This document shows, piece after piece, positions 24,621 through 33,834 of a stretch of 64,000 nt of DNA (position 1 is its first letter; every line of letters starts with the position of its first letter). This stretch comes from JAHBNG01 sp039028975 (GTDB lineage: Bacteria > Chloroflexota > Anaerolineae > Caldilineales > Caldilineaceae). The stretch is from assembly GCA_039028975.1 (NCBI GenBank), contig JBCCHB010000060.1:26868-90867 (forward strand). Reading direction: 5' to 3'. The position numbers and the translations under genes are program-made. A model generated the notes under the pieces. It worked only from the letters and a program-made list of their open reading frames with translations, was not told the DNA's origin and did not search any database.

Positions 24621-25526
24621 CTAATTCTTGCGCGTATAATTTCCCGTTACTTCTTCCCAGGCCCGGGTTAGCACAAATTCCCGATCCAAACCGATAGGAA
24701 CAATAAAGCGGATCGGTTCGTATCCTGCATCTTTCGTTAGCCGATCGGTCGCTACGGTCTCCTCTAGGCTTAATTGAGATTCAGCTGCGTTGATGGCGAT
24801 TTGGGCAAGCTGGTTCATAAATGCTTGGAATTGTTCGATTCCGGCTCTATCCGTCGTTAGTCCATGACCCGGGATCGCTTGCTCAAAGGGAAGTTCAAGC
24901 ACCTTATCCAACGTATCTGGCCACTTTTGCACTGACCCACCTGCTTCCAAGTCAATGTTTGGATAATGCGCATTGAAGAGCAGATCACCCATATGAATGA
25001 CGCCCTCATCTGCAAAAAGGATGACGAGATCACCATCGGTATGTCCTGGCCCTGGATGAATAAGCTCCAACGTCTTGCCACCGATACTCAATGTCTGATG
25101 ATCTGTAATGATTTCCGTAGGCAACAAAGCGGCTCGGTTCCCACTCCAGAAATCACCATCGATTATATGTAGGTGGGACAGGGTACGTTCTGTGGAAAGA
25201 ACACGCGTTCCTGGCGCAAAGGCGGGATTGCCGTGAGTATGATCGCTATGATAGTGGGTATTAATCACTATCATAGGATCTACACCAGTTAGGGACTTGG
25301 CCATGTTGCGAATACGCCTTCCCTGTAAAGACGTAGTCATGGTATCCACAACGATAGCCCCTTCGTCAGTTCTAAGAACAGCCGTATTTCCACCCAATCC
25401 TCGCAGCACAAAAAGATCGTCACTCAGCTTCTCTACCTCTAACGAGCGGATTTGTAGAAACAGGTAACCGCTCAGGACGATTACAGGTGCCACCAAAATC
25501 AATACAATGATTTGCCATCGTTTCAT
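24621..25526 (-). CDS. Membrane-anchored metallo-beta-lactamase-fold hydrolase
   Basis: The N-terminus has a transmembrane anchor (IIVLILVAPVIVLSGYLFL). The MBL metal motif is NTHYHSDHTHGN, with further ligands in HPGPGHTDGDLV, HMGDLLFN and PGHG. It resembles class B-like hydrolases of the SoxH/quinoprotein-relay group rather than a confirmed beta-lactamase. An apparent TTG start two codons earlier (25532) is possible, but the ATG at 25526 has AGGAGG nine bases before it. The active domain is predicted outside the cytoplasm. Substrate unknown; a lactonase, glyoxalase-like or lactamase activity cannot be separated by reading. Confidence 0.85.
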   Translation of the reverse strand: MKRWQIIVLILVAPVIVLSGYLFLQIRSLEVEKLSDDLFVLRGLGGNTAVLRTDEGAIVVDTMTTSLQGRRIRNMAKSLTGVDPMIVINTHYHSDHTHGNPAFAPGTRVLSTERTLSHLHIIDGDFWSGNRAALLPTEIITDHQTLSIGGKTLELIHPGPGHTDGDLVILFADEGVIHMGDLLFNAHYPNIDLEAGGSVQKWPDTLDKVLELPFEQAIPGHGLTTDRAGIEQFQAFMNQLAQIAINAAESQLSLEETVATDRLTKDAGYEPIRFIVPIGLDREFVLTRAWEEVTGNYTRKN

Positions 25527-25583
25527 ATGCAATAGCCTCCTGAGGCGGCCCGAAAGTCAGTGGTGTTATAAATACAGCAATGA

Positions 25584-26306
25584 CTATTGACATCTCCAAA
25601 TGCCTGAATTGTCTTGTGTTAATCCCAAAAACTGAGTCGGCTCAAATGTGTTGTCAATCTCCCGTTCATCATAGTAGCCACCATCTATTTTGGATTTAAC
25701 TACAGAAAAGTGTAGGTGGCGACCAGTAGGACGACCTGGACTGCCCGACCAGTTACCCTGCCTTCCCAATAGCGTTCCTTCTTCCACAAAAACTTCGAAT
25801 GTGCCAGGAGGAAACGCTTCATCAATGTAGGAGACCGCACCATCGGCGGAGGCCATGTGAGTATAATAGGTCCAGATCTGCTGAGTATTCAAAGTGGGGT
25901 TGACTTCTCCCAATGGAAAATTGGGATGGCGGATAATCACGGTGCTTTTCCAACCACCTTCCCGGGTTAAATAACCATCATACGCAGCAACAATAGGCGT
26001 TACATTATTTTCGGGATCTGGACCAAAAATGTCGAGTCCCGAGTGACGGTGGCCAGGACGGAAGCTATCATCCCAGCCAAAGCCAAGATAGCCATGGGTA
26101 GGGATGAGCATGGGCGCGTCGCCACAACGAGTGCCTGCTGTTAAGGACCAAGTTGGATGGCTAGCCGCATCGTTGAACCAAGTACGTAGGCGGCTAATTT
26201 GGCGTGGTGCCGGTGGTGTGCCAGCCCCCAACAAATACCAACTGCCGATTACGACAACCAAGATGCCAATGAGTACAAAGAATCCCCACAATAGAAATTT
26301 GGGCAT
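25584..26306 (-). CDS. Membrane-anchored M23-like metallopeptidase domain protein
   Basis: An N-terminal hydrophobic anchor (FLLWGFFVLIGILVVVIGSW) precedes an extracytoplasmic domain. The M23/LytM zinc site is visible as GHRHSGLDIFG (His and Asp) and GRHLHFSVV (HxH). The active domain is about 150 residues, in the range of lysostaphin-type endopeptidases that cut peptidoglycan cross-links. The family also includes inactive scaffolds, but all expected ligands are present here. Confidence 0.82.
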   Translation of the reverse strand: MPKFLLWGFFVLIGILVVVIGSWYLLGAGTPPAPRQISRLRTWFNDAASHPTWSLTAGTRCGDAPMLIPTHGYLGFGWDDSFRPGHRHSGLDIFGPDPENNVTPIVAAYDGYLTREGGWKSTVIIRHPNFPLGEVNPTLNTQQIWTYYTHMASADGAVSYIDEAFPPGTFEVFVEEGTLLGRQGNWSGSPGRPTGRHLHFSVVKSKIDGGYYDEREIDNTFEPTQFLGLTQDNSGIWRCQ

Positions 26307-26318
26307 AGTCTATGTGAA

Positions 26319-26717
26319 TTAACTCAGCAACCCCTTCTCTTCAAGCCAATCGAAGACGAGCAGGTTCGCCGCGCTGATTTTGTCTTTATCATCGTAAGTA
26401 AGCCACGCAAATTCGGCAATCTCGGAAGATGGTTGCAGGTTGCCTGTGTATTCACCAAAGTAACAGGTCAGGCGGACCGTGACGCCTTCTGCACGGCCAT
26501 CGGCAGGGGCCTCAAAAATGTCAGCGAATTTCAGCGTCTCTGGGATCAGATCAACCATCAGCTCTTCTTTGATCTCGCGAATTAAAGCTTCAGCATCACT
26601 TTCATTCTCTTCCCGCTTGCCGCCAGGCATATAGAAGCGCTCTTTACCATGAGAGCGAACGCTGAGAATGCGTTTGTCTTGAAGATGGATCCAAGCAAGT
26701 TTGTCGATAAGTTTCAT
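26319..26717 (-). CDS. NUDIX hydrolase
   Basis: The Nudix box spans about residues 32-55: GGKREENESDAEALIREIKE with EEL following, fitting G-x5-E-x7-REUxEE. The protein (132 residues) is a minimal Nudix fold that hydrolyses a nucleoside diphosphate linked to another moiety. The substrate is not predictable. It lies 15 bases downstream of the methyltransferase gene, and the two are probably co-transcribed. Confidence 0.88.
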   Translation of the reverse strand: MKLIDKLAWIHLQDKRILSVRSHGKERFYMPGGKREENESDAEALIREIKEELMVDLIPETLKFADIFEAPADGRAEGVTVRLTCYFGEYTGNLQPSSEIAEFAWLTYDDKDKISAANLLVFDWLEEKGLLS

Positions 26718-26732
26718 GAATTTGTCAGCTCA

Positions 26733-27527
26733 TCATTCTTTGTGTCCAACATACAGTAAATGCGTTGCTGCCCCATGCAAAGCAGAATCTTTTCCCAGAC
26801 GGTAATTCAAATCTGCCCACCATTCCCAATCGGCTCCGGTTAATTGGTTGAGGTTTTCTTCTGTATGAGCACCAAGACCCTCGCAACTTACGACTTGAAT
26901 AGAGTTGAATCCAGCACCTTCCATGAGTGGTTCCACCTCATCAGGATGGACATGATACGCCGTCGTAAAGCCCCATTCACCTTGATGAACGCCTGTGGTT
27001 ATGATGCGTTCTGCATAGTCTGGATTGGCAGCCAACCACTTCGGAAAACGGTCTGCACAGACGCGCAAAGCCGAATATTTTGTTAGAAATGCAGCAAAAA
27101 TCAGACCGCCAGACTTTAATACTCTATAAGCCTCCTGAAGCGCCGCTTGGCGTTCTGCCGAATCGATCAGATGATAGAGAGGACCTAAGAGTAGCAGGGC
27201 ATCATAAGCGGAGTCGACGAAGTGGGGTAGATCAACTGCATTGCAGGGGAGAATTTCTTGGAGCTGGACATTGGCTGCTTTGGCACGCTCCTCAGCACGC
27301 ACTAGGCTTGCTTGTGAGAGATCGCACAGAGAAACGATATGACCCTGCTGTGCCAATGCAATTGCATACCGACCCGGACCACCGCCTACATCAAGGATTT
27401 TAGCTGGTGGAGACGGCAAAAATTCCTGGATAGCCCGCATGGTTACGGCAAATTCAGTACGATGATGGTCCAAGCGCTCCCACTCTACGTGATCATCTTG
27501 GTTGTAGAATTTTTCAATAGGATTCAT
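26733..27527 (-). CDS. Class I SAM-dependent methyltransferase
   Basis: Motif I is ILDVGGGPGRYAIALAQQG, followed by VSLCDLSQASL (acidic ribose contact) and ALLLLGPLYHLID, a typical Rossmann methyltransferase layout. The 264-residue protein has the N-terminal FYNQDDHVEWERLD found in small-molecule methyltransferases of the UbiE/SmtA style. Its 5' end overlaps the 3' end of the creatininase-like gene by 14 bases, indicating translational coupling. The acceptor is unknown. Confidence 0.88.
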   Translation of the reverse strand: MNPIEKFYNQDDHVEWERLDHHRTEFAVTMRAIQEFLPSPPAKILDVGGGPGRYAIALAQQGHIVSLCDLSQASLVRAEERAKAANVQLQEILPCNAVDLPHFVDSAYDALLLLGPLYHLIDSAERQAALQEAYRVLKSGGLIFAAFLTKYSALRVCADRFPKWLAANPDYAERIITTGVHQGEWGFTTAYHVHPDEVEPLMEGAGFNSIQVVSCEGLGAHTEENLNQLTGADWEWWADLNYRLGKDSALHGAATHLLYVGHKE

Positions 27528-28263
27528 TTGAATCTCTTACACAATCTACCAAAATCTTGGCAACGGTTTTGACTACCTCTGGCCATATTTGTTTGCCTAA
27601 TTCCACTGATGAATGGGTTGGATCACCAATGACGCCTGTCTTGGTGACCTTGACAAAGTCTAGTTCGGGATCCGCCCAATCGACCGGATCATTTTGGGGA
27701 TCTTTGATTAACTCTGCGCGCACTGAATCAGGCCGTAAATACATAGCGAGGGATGTGGCAAATGTATCCGCATGACCACCTGGAATATGTTCATACCCCA
27801 TGCGACACCAAAGCTCGTAGAAGGGAATTCCAGGCAAAAAGGCTTGCGCACTTGGTTTATAGTTCTGGTTGAAATCGTCTACGACCTGGGCTAGATCATG
27901 TCCACCACAGCCTCGCCAGACGACCAGCTTTTGGAATCGCTGAGTTACCAGAGAAGTCAGAATGGAAGCAATAAGTTGGTTATGCAGTTCAACCGGAATG
28001 TCGATATAGCCGCTACCAAAATTTATGTGCTCAGGTGTGGGTCCAAAAGGCATGGCAGGAAGAATGAGCGCGTTTATGGCATATGCTTTTGCAGCGTATT
28101 CAGCAGCAGCAACCAAAATCGCCTCCACAACCCAAGTATCAAAGTCCACGGTCAAATGGGGGCCTTGTTGCTCGGTACAGCCTGTCGGTATGACAGCTAG
28201 CCAGCCAGCTTCCGCTCTCTCTTTAATCTCCAAATAGGTTAGTTCACCAAATCGATGGAGCAC
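27514..28263 (-). CDS. Creatininase family protein
   Basis: The 249-residue protein matches the creatininase/MftE fold: PTGCTEQQGPHLTVDFDT (metal ligands), MPFGPTPEHINFGSG, WRGCGGHD, and PGGHADTFATSLAMYL with a further metal-binding His and the catalytic Glu region. Family members are metal-dependent amidohydrolases for creatinine, FAPy pyrimidines or peptides. It lies between a TAXI solute-binding protein upstream and a methyltransferase downstream with little or no spacing, suggesting a transport-linked catabolic operon. The exact substrate is unknown. Confidence 0.85.
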   Translation of the reverse strand: MLHRFGELTYLEIKERAEAGWLAVIPTGCTEQQGPHLTVDFDTWVVEAILVAAAEYAAKAYAINALILPAMPFGPTPEHINFGSGYIDIPVELHNQLIASILTSLVTQRFQKLVVWRGCGGHDLAQVVDDFNQNYKPSAQAFLPGIPFYELWCRMGYEHIPGGHADTFATSLAMYLRPDSVRAELIKDPQNDPVDWADPELDFVKVTKTGVIGDPTHSSVELGKQIWPEVVKTVAKILVDCVRDSNESY

Positions 28264-28264
28264 C

Positions 28265-29569
28265 CTACTTGTTCTGCTCGGTGGAACGAAGTTTCAGTTT
28301 TTGTTGAACCATATCTAAATGCATTTTTAGATTGTAGACGTCAGGCATAAATGCATCCCCAACCTTGAGTTGCTCATTCAGTTGAGCTTCTAGCTGATCC
28401 AAATAGGCTATATTATCAACCAATTCGGCCTGCTCCATTCCTTTGGCCTCTTGATCGATCCGGCGTATATCTTTATACCAACGAGTAATACGGCTGCGTA
28501 TAACGACCCGATAGAGTAATGGGCTTCTCCCCAAAATAGGCAGAACAACAAGTAGAGCAGGTAAGAACAAGAGCAAATACTGATCGACTATGGCTGCTAC
28601 CCAAAAGGGTAAATAATTGTCTAAAAAGCTATCCCCATCCCGCAGTTTTGTTAGATATGCTAGCGATTCTTGTCTGATGGGTAAATCGGGGTAATCCAGA
28701 TTGGGAAACTCATTGCGCGCCTCGAAAATACCGCCGCTACGGTGGGTCTCGATACTCGCTAAGACCATCAGACGAAGCAACACCGGATGCAGATCATTGC
28801 GTATGACTAAATTGGCAACAGTCGTGACCATTTTTTTGTCCTCTGCTGGGATATTCGCTTGCAGATCAATAGCACCTACAGGTAGGGTAGTACTGGCTAG
28901 ATAGGGAACGTGATTTCGATATGCGTCAGCTCTTTCCAAACTCATTAGAGCAACCTGGGGTGATCGGATCAATTTCTGTATTAGCTCTGATCTGGGTCCG
29001 ACAACCACGAACATGAAATCGACAGAGCCATCTAGCAGACCTTCAGCGGCCTGGCTAGATGAAAGAGGGAGTAACGTTGCATTTTGCTCACTTATGCCAT
29101 TCGCGGATAAAAGCTCTTGGGCGAGTGGTTGGGTTCCGCTTCCATCGGCACCGATAGCGATTCGCATACCATGGAGCTGAGTCAATTTAGAAAAAGATTG
29201 ACCTTCGGCTTCCAGACCTTTTCGATAAAAAATCCAAACAGGTTCACGAAAGACACTGGCCAACGTGCTTAGGTTTGAACCATCAGCGCTGGTTGCAATA
29301 CCACCCTGAACGAATCCAATAGACGCTTCTCCTTTAGTTAGTAGTTGTAGTGATTCCAATGAACCCGCCGTGGGTCTAATTTCTAGCGTAAGCCCCTTTT
29401 GATCCGCAATTTCGGCATACTTTTTCGCTACGCGGTAATATTCCCCTTGTTCAGATCCTGTCAAGATGGTGAATGTCTGTGGAGGCAAAGATCTAACAAA
29501 CAATATTGTGAGTGCGGCAAGAATGCTTAGGCCAATCAGTGAAAAGATGATTAACTGTCTGTTCTTCAT
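28265..29569 (-). CDS. TAXI-family TRAP transporter solute-binding protein with C-terminal membrane segment
   Basis: An N-terminal signal or anchor (LIIFSLIGLSILAALTILFV) precedes a periplasmic-type binding domain: FTILTGSEQGEYYRVAKKYA and IRPTAGSLESLQLLTKGEASIGFVQGG are TAXI hallmarks. About residue 330 a second hydrophobic stretch (YLLLFLPALLVVLPILG) is followed by a charged helical tail. Usual TAXI proteins lack this tail; it occurs in a subgroup with membrane-retained receptors. No TRAP permease gene (DctQM-like) is adjacent, so it may pair with one elsewhere or act as a sensor. It starts the NUDIX-methyltransferase-creatininase unit. Confidence 0.82.
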   Translation of the reverse strand: MKNRQLIIFSLIGLSILAALTILFVRSLPPQTFTILTGSEQGEYYRVAKKYAEIADQKGLTLEIRPTAGSLESLQLLTKGEASIGFVQGGIATSADGSNLSTLASVFREPVWIFYRKGLEAEGQSFSKLTQLHGMRIAIGADGSGTQPLAQELLSANGISEQNATLLPLSSSQAAEGLLDGSVDFMFVVVGPRSELIQKLIRSPQVALMSLERADAYRNHVPYLASTTLPVGAIDLQANIPAEDKKMVTTVANLVIRNDLHPVLLRLMVLASIETHRSGGIFEARNEFPNLDYPDLPIRQESLAYLTKLRDGDSFLDNYLPFWVAAIVDQYLLLFLPALLVVLPILGRSPLLYRVVIRSRITRWYKDIRRIDQEAKGMEQAELVDNIAYLDQLEAQLNEQLKVGDAFMPDVYNLKMHLDMVQQKLKLRSTEQNK

Positions 29570-29610
29570 ACGTTTTAGAGCCAGATTTTTAGACCTAGAT
29601 TCTTAGATTC

Positions 29611-30351
29611 TTAGTCACTGAGGTGGACCTCGTCACCGACGCATACCGTTCCTAGCCGACGGGTTGCACCATAGATACCTGCACATGCATCCCACAGCTG
29701 CGCGACTTTTTTCAATATCGTCGGATTTCGCTCTGACGTATCTGGATCAATGTTGATCATGGCACATCGACGATCTTCATAGTCTGCCTGTACCTGTGCC
29801 CCTGTCTCATGGTTTCCAAACGTAATGGTTTTGTTCAGCCACTTTGCCTCTGGAAAGCCACCATCTGAGGCTACGCGGACAGATGGCTCCACGTCAATTA
29901 CAATATTTGCTCGAAAGCGGCGTGTATCGACAGCTTCTTTAAGAGAATCCGCCAGCGTTTGAACTAGCGTCTGGCTAATGACCGAGACGGGCATACAATC
30001 AAAGACACCCCGATTAAGCCGCATGAGGTGGAGCGGATGGCCCGACTTCTGTGAGAGATCTCGAAGCAGCTCAGGATCATCTAGAGCCAAATCCAAGCCT
30101 GAACGGGTTTTCACACGAATGGGAGATGTGTCAGGTGTCTTCGGATCTGTAAAGTAGGCTTCATAACGGACTAGATCAGGGTACTCGCGTCCAGTTAACC
30201 AAGGAAAGTGTGATTGGTTATCGCTTCGTACAAAGGCTGCTTTGCGGTCTCCATCTAACCCATACCACCAAAGCTGGGCCTGCTGGACTGGGATACCTTG
30301 CATAGATTTGACTGGATACAGATTGACCTGGGTAACGGTTCCAATGAGCAT
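29611..30351 (-). CDS. MOSC domain-containing protein
   Basis: The 246-residue protein has an N-terminal beta-barrel region (VTQVNLYPVKSMQGI) and a C-terminal MOSC domain with the conserved RRFRANIVID and the Cys of EDRRCAMINIDPDT. MOSC proteins bind the molybdenum cofactor and catalyse N-hydroxylated substrate reduction or sulfur transfer, as in mARC and YiiM/YcbX. No iron-sulfur ferredoxin domain is fused. The gene stands apart from its neighbours by small spacers. Confidence 0.85.
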   Translation of the reverse strand: MLIGTVTQVNLYPVKSMQGIPVQQAQLWWYGLDGDRKAAFVRSDNQSHFPWLTGREYPDLVRYEAYFTDPKTPDTSPIRVKTRSGLDLALDDPELLRDLSQKSGHPLHLMRLNRGVFDCMPVSVISQTLVQTLADSLKEAVDTRRFRANIVIDVEPSVRVASDGGFPEAKWLNKTITFGNHETGAQVQADYEDRRCAMINIDPDTSERNPTILKKVAQLWDACAGIYGATRRLGTVCVGDEVHLSD

Positions 30352-30602
30352 TATTAGGGCTCCACAAAATAAGTATCCGCGTAGGGAACGCTCTCTAAGG
30401 CATGGCCTTGGGATAAGACCGTATTAGACAACGCTCCTCGCGCGGACATATGGGTATACTTTGGCAGAAAAGCCTTGCCCCGGCTCTTGACCAACCTACT
30501 ATAAGAAATTTTCACCAATGAAGAACAGAGCTGTTCTGGCCATCTATATTTATTTAGGGGTAATTCTGATCTGCTGCGAAAGGTCTAGCGGTACATACTC
30601 AT

Positions 30603-31544
30603 TTACTGTGCCGTTTGGGCTAAGAGAAAATCCCAAGCCATGCGTAATGTGTCTACCTCTTCGGCGTGATGCCCCTTGTAGGCAATATGGTCAGAGCCAA
30701 CAATGGTGACCAGCGCTACCGATGCATCATTTGTACAGCCACTAGCTTGGATCATGTTATGCTCACCCTCTCGCCATATCTCTTCAACAGGTCCAGTGCA
30801 GTTGTTGCGTGCTTTCCATGCCTCAAAGTTTTCCATAGCGCTAATCCAAGACTCTCCTTCATAGGCTACAACGGAATCCTCTGTACCCTGAACCACTATG
30901 ATGGGAATTGGCGAGTAATCAGGCGCTGGTTCGACCAAACCCACCATAGACATGCAACCTACTCCTGCAAATACGGCGCTGGCTTCGGCTGCCAATCGTT
31001 GAGCCAAACCACAACCATTTGAGAAACCGGTTAGAAAGATCTGGTTTTTGTCAATATTGTGCTCTTGCTGGAGCTGAGCAACCATTTTTAGAATGAATGA
31101 TACGTCGTCGCTGCCTTCAAAGAGTGCCAGTCCACAACAGCCTTGGCCCTTTTCCTCAGGCGGCGTGTCCTGCACAGGCCACGGCTCACCACCTGCATTC
31201 CAACTGTTGTTGATGCCGTGTGGCCATACAGCGATAAACTTCTCCTCTTGGGCTAATACATCAACTGCTCCATAGCCGCGTTGTGTTTCAGTTGAATTAT
31301 AGAAGCCTGGAATGTCAATCACCAAAGGTACAGGTTCATCACCTAATCCCTCTGGTACCAGTAAATCCCAACAACGGAAATTTTCTCCTTGTTTTTCTGC
31401 TAAACATTGATCACCGTGCTCGGCGGTGTTATCAAGTCTCTCAAATAAGTTCAAGAGGTAGATATAGACGGCGATGCCAGCAACGACTGCAACGGCTACA
31501 ATAACACCTAGAACAGTAAGTAGAATTCGGACGGTTCTATTCAT
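30603..31544 (-). CDS. Secreted/membrane-anchored alpha/beta hydrolase, PHB depolymerase-like esterase
   Basis: From the ATG at 31544 the protein has 313 residues. An N-terminal transmembrane or signal helix (ILLTVLGVIVAVAVVAGIAVYIYLL) leads to an extracellular domain. The nucleophile elbow GFSNGCGLAQRLAA, the earlier PLVIDIPGFYNSTE and the terminal GSDHIAYKGHH (catalytic His) match the LpqC/feruloyl esterase-polyhydroxybutyrate depolymerase group. It probably cleaves esters of plant or polymer substrates outside the cell. A longer GTG start at 31598 is possible but adds no recognisable sequence. Confidence 0.83.
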   Translation of the reverse strand: MNRTVRILLTVLGVIVAVAVVAGIAVYIYLLNLFERLDNTAEHGDQCLAEKQGENFRCWDLLVPEGLGDEPVPLVIDIPGFYNSTETQRGYGAVDVLAQEEKFIAVWPHGINNSWNAGGEPWPVQDTPPEEKGQGCCGLALFEGSDDVSFILKMVAQLQQEHNIDKNQIFLTGFSNGCGLAQRLAAEASAVFAGVGCMSMVGLVEPAPDYSPIPIIVVQGTEDSVVAYEGESWISAMENFEAWKARNNCTGPVEEIWREGEHNMIQASGCTNDASVALVTIVGSDHIAYKGHHAEEVDTLRMAWDFLLAQTAQ

Positions 31545-32017
31545 GGTTGCTAAATATCCCTTAAAGTTGCAAAGAATTCGCGAGAATGCATTCAACACAA
31601 GATGTACAATACGGACTGCTTAACTGCAAAACCTGTTAATTTTTAGGAACAACATGTGGAGTCCTAGTGCATTTTCTCTAGCTTGAATGATAGCTGCAAT
31701 TACAGAGAGTTTTATGCGCAAGCCATAACCACTCAGATAGGTGCTTGCCTGTGCCAAGGTCCATTACAGAGTCGCTCCGAGTACAGGATACCACCTGGCC
31801 ACCTACAATAGGAGGCTGAGTGATTGCCCCAAGTTTATATTATCCTAGTTGGTGTTGCAACATGTGCCACTCTTAGGGGTACATTTTTATATAGACTCAC
31901 TTAAAAACTATGGTAGGTAATCGGTCAATGTGTTGAATCAATATGATCTCCTTTACCCTGTATTAATAAACGAATCGGTCGGATTCAACATCGACAATCT
32001 GTGTTGATGTGAGAACC
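31545..32017. other. Spacer of 473 bases without a recognised gene
   Basis: No credible gene, RNA or strong hairpin was seen. Confidence 0.4.
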
Positions 32018-32917
32018 TTAAGGGCCTAATTCCGCAGCCAGCGCTTCATACGTTGGAAATCCCAGGGTTGGCTCTATCTCTTTGGCCCAGATGCGATCTA
32101 GTTCGGCATTGATCTCTGGTGTTAGCTCGTAGGCGTGGGAGCCTACCAGCCCTTTGCGTACCTTGGTTGAGTCGCTACCAGGTGGTAGGCCGCAGACTTT
32201 CTCACTTCGCTCCCGAATTAGAAAATCATCAAATCGATTCTTGTGAGCTAGCATAAATTCTAGCGAGGACTGGCGGACGACAATCTCCAATAACTCATCA
32301 TCTAACGGAATGCCGATAAAGTTGGCAACTCTGCCCACAGTACCGGGCAGATCGTTAATCATGGTTTCATAGCACATCAACAGCACATTCTCATCATAGC
32401 GTTGAGGCCACCAGGATAATAGATGCCCCCAATACGCGCCCCCTTCATCATAATCTAGATAATCTTGGGCATATTCGGTGATCGAGATAGATCCCGTCTC
32501 AAACCACCACCCTTCCATAAAACGGTACATAGAAACCAGGACATCTTTGGGATTGCGAATTGAAACAATATAACGTCCACCCTTTACCACATCGTGATAA
32601 CTTTTGTGGCTTTTAAAGGCACGGGGATGGCCACGTTGGGGTGCATAAAGGTCCAGTCCTAAATCGTAGGAGCATTCAATCCAGGGAACCACTCGCGAGA
32701 TGTCGTCAAAATCCATATCGCCTCGGGTACGTAGACCGTGAACGATCTGCTGGAGCCAAGTTGTGCCAGACTTGCCATAGGGTGTGATGACTACATCGGT
32801 TGGTTCAAGTTGAAAAGAGCGACCATACGCTCTTCCTTGTTCCGTGCTAAAATTCTCATTTGCTTGTTTATATTCGGCTAGAGTGGTGGGTCGCCGAGAA
32901 ATGGTGGGCCTACTCAT
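32018..32917 (-). CDS. Sulfotransferase, eukaryotic cytosolic-type fold
   Basis: The 299-residue protein transfers the sulfuryl group of PAPS to a hydroxyl or amine. The 5'-phosphosulfate loop is TPYGKSGTTWLQQ, and the 3'-phosphate-binding region is GRYIVSIRNPKDVLVSMYRF. The C-terminal PAPS contact appears as RKGLVGSH in place of RKGxxGxW. The catalytic His is expected in FKSHKSYHD. Product PAP could be removed by the CysQ-like phosphatase at 49370-50251. It lies on the same strand as the TetR regulator upstream, about 80 bases away, so it may share regulation. Confidence 0.87.
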   Translation of the reverse strand: MSRPTISRRPTTLAEYKQANENFSTEQGRAYGRSFQLEPTDVVITPYGKSGTTWLQQIVHGLRTRGDMDFDDISRVVPWIECSYDLGLDLYAPQRGHPRAFKSHKSYHDVVKGGRYIVSIRNPKDVLVSMYRFMEGWWFETGSISITEYAQDYLDYDEGGAYWGHLLSWWPQRYDENVLLMCYETMINDLPGTVGRVANFIGIPLDDELLEIVVRQSSLEFMLAHKNRFDDFLIRERSEKVCGLPPGSDSTKVRKGLVGSHAYELTPEINAELDRIWAKEIEPTLGFPTYEALAAELGP

Positions 32918-32995
32918 GTAATGACGTTCTCTCCAATAGTGCTGGTTAACTGTGAATGGTACACCTTTTCTACTCTGGAATTCCTTCTTCTCATT

Positions 32996-33622
32996 CTAAG
33001 GTTTCTCCAGCTGAGTGCTGAGATTCGGTAGTTGGGCAAAGGGTCCCTGACTATGCAACCGCCATAGATACTCAGCCATTTGTGCAGGTGGTACCGGCTG
33101 ATTATTATCCAGCCACCATTCCATAATACCCATTTGGGCAGTGGCCAAGTATCGCAAAGTTAGGTTTAGCGGGAGACCAGACTCATAATTTGTCGGTACT
33201 TCATGCTTTGTGAGATCCAGCGGTCGTTCGATGGACTCATTGGCACTGAAGGCCAGGATCTCCTCTTCAATCCCCCTGCGGACCCGTTCAGGAAATTGGG
33301 GCCATCCATGAAAAAGGGACAGATAAAAGTCAGCATATAAAGCACAGTGCTCAAAGAGCATTCGCCACCCCTCTAATGGATTATTTATGCTAAGCACTTG
33401 CACAGATGCTCTGTAATCGTCAGTTATGGCAGAGTAGACTTTCTCCGCCAGATCATACTTGTCTTCATAGTGACGATAAAAGGTGGCCCGATTGACCATG
33501 GCCCGCTCAGACAATAGCTGTACGGTGACCGACTCAAAACCTACTTCAACCACAAGCTGAATAAATGTATCTTGCAACATCTTTTGGGTGCGACGAATTC
33601 GCAAATCGGTCTCGTGCGACAT
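32996..33622 (-). CDS. TetR/AcrR-type transcriptional regulator
   Basis: The N-terminal helix-turn-helix includes TFIQLVVEVGFESVTVQLLSERAMVNRATFYRHYEDKYDLAEKV, with the HTH pattern typical of the family. The C-terminal 120 residues form a divergent ligand-binding domain. It is divergent to the P450 gene, and a perfect palindrome lies 14 bases upstream of its start. It likely represses itself, and possibly the P450 and the downstream sulfotransferase. The ligand is unknown. Confidence 0.88.
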   Translation of the reverse strand: MSHETDLRIRRTQKMLQDTFIQLVVEVGFESVTVQLLSERAMVNRATFYRHYEDKYDLAEKVYSAITDDYRASVQVLSINNPLEGWRMLFEHCALYADFYLSLFHGWPQFPERVRRGIEEEILAFSANESIERPLDLTKHEVPTNYESGLPLNLTLRYLATAQMGIMEWWLDNNQPVPPAQMAEYLWRLHSQGPFAQLPNLSTQLEKP

Positions 33623-33635
33623 TTCCGCTCTTTCT

Positions 33636-33649
33636 GTTGCATATGCAAC
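33636..33649. promoter_or_regulatory. Palindromic operator candidate upstream of the TetR gene
   Basis: GTTGCATATGCAAC is a perfect 14-bp palindrome starting 14 bases upstream of the regulator ATG. Position and symmetry fit a TetR-family operator. Confidence 0.6.
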
Positions 33650-33722
33650 GGTCCGCTAAACCTGTCTATTGATCTTCTTTACCAACCAGTATATGCTAAA
33701 GTCGGCACTCTATCAAAGAAAA

Positions 33723-33771
33723 GGGTCCAGGGTCCAGAGTCTAGGGTCTAGGGTCCAGAGTCCAGGGTCCG
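33723..33771. repeat. Seven tandem heptamers (GGGTCCA type)
   Basis: Seven contiguous 7-bp units: GGGTCCA, GGGTCCA, GAGTCTA, GGGTCTA, GGGTCCA, GAGTCCA, GGGTCCG. They lie in the divergent tetR-P450 spacer, 63 bases before the P450 ATG. They resemble the short tandemly repeated repeats of filamentous cyanobacteria. Confidence 0.8.
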
Positions 33772-33834
33772 TGGGCAATTGTAGTAGCTTTGTAGATGGC
33801 CTTGCAACCTTACATTCTATTAAAACGAACCATT

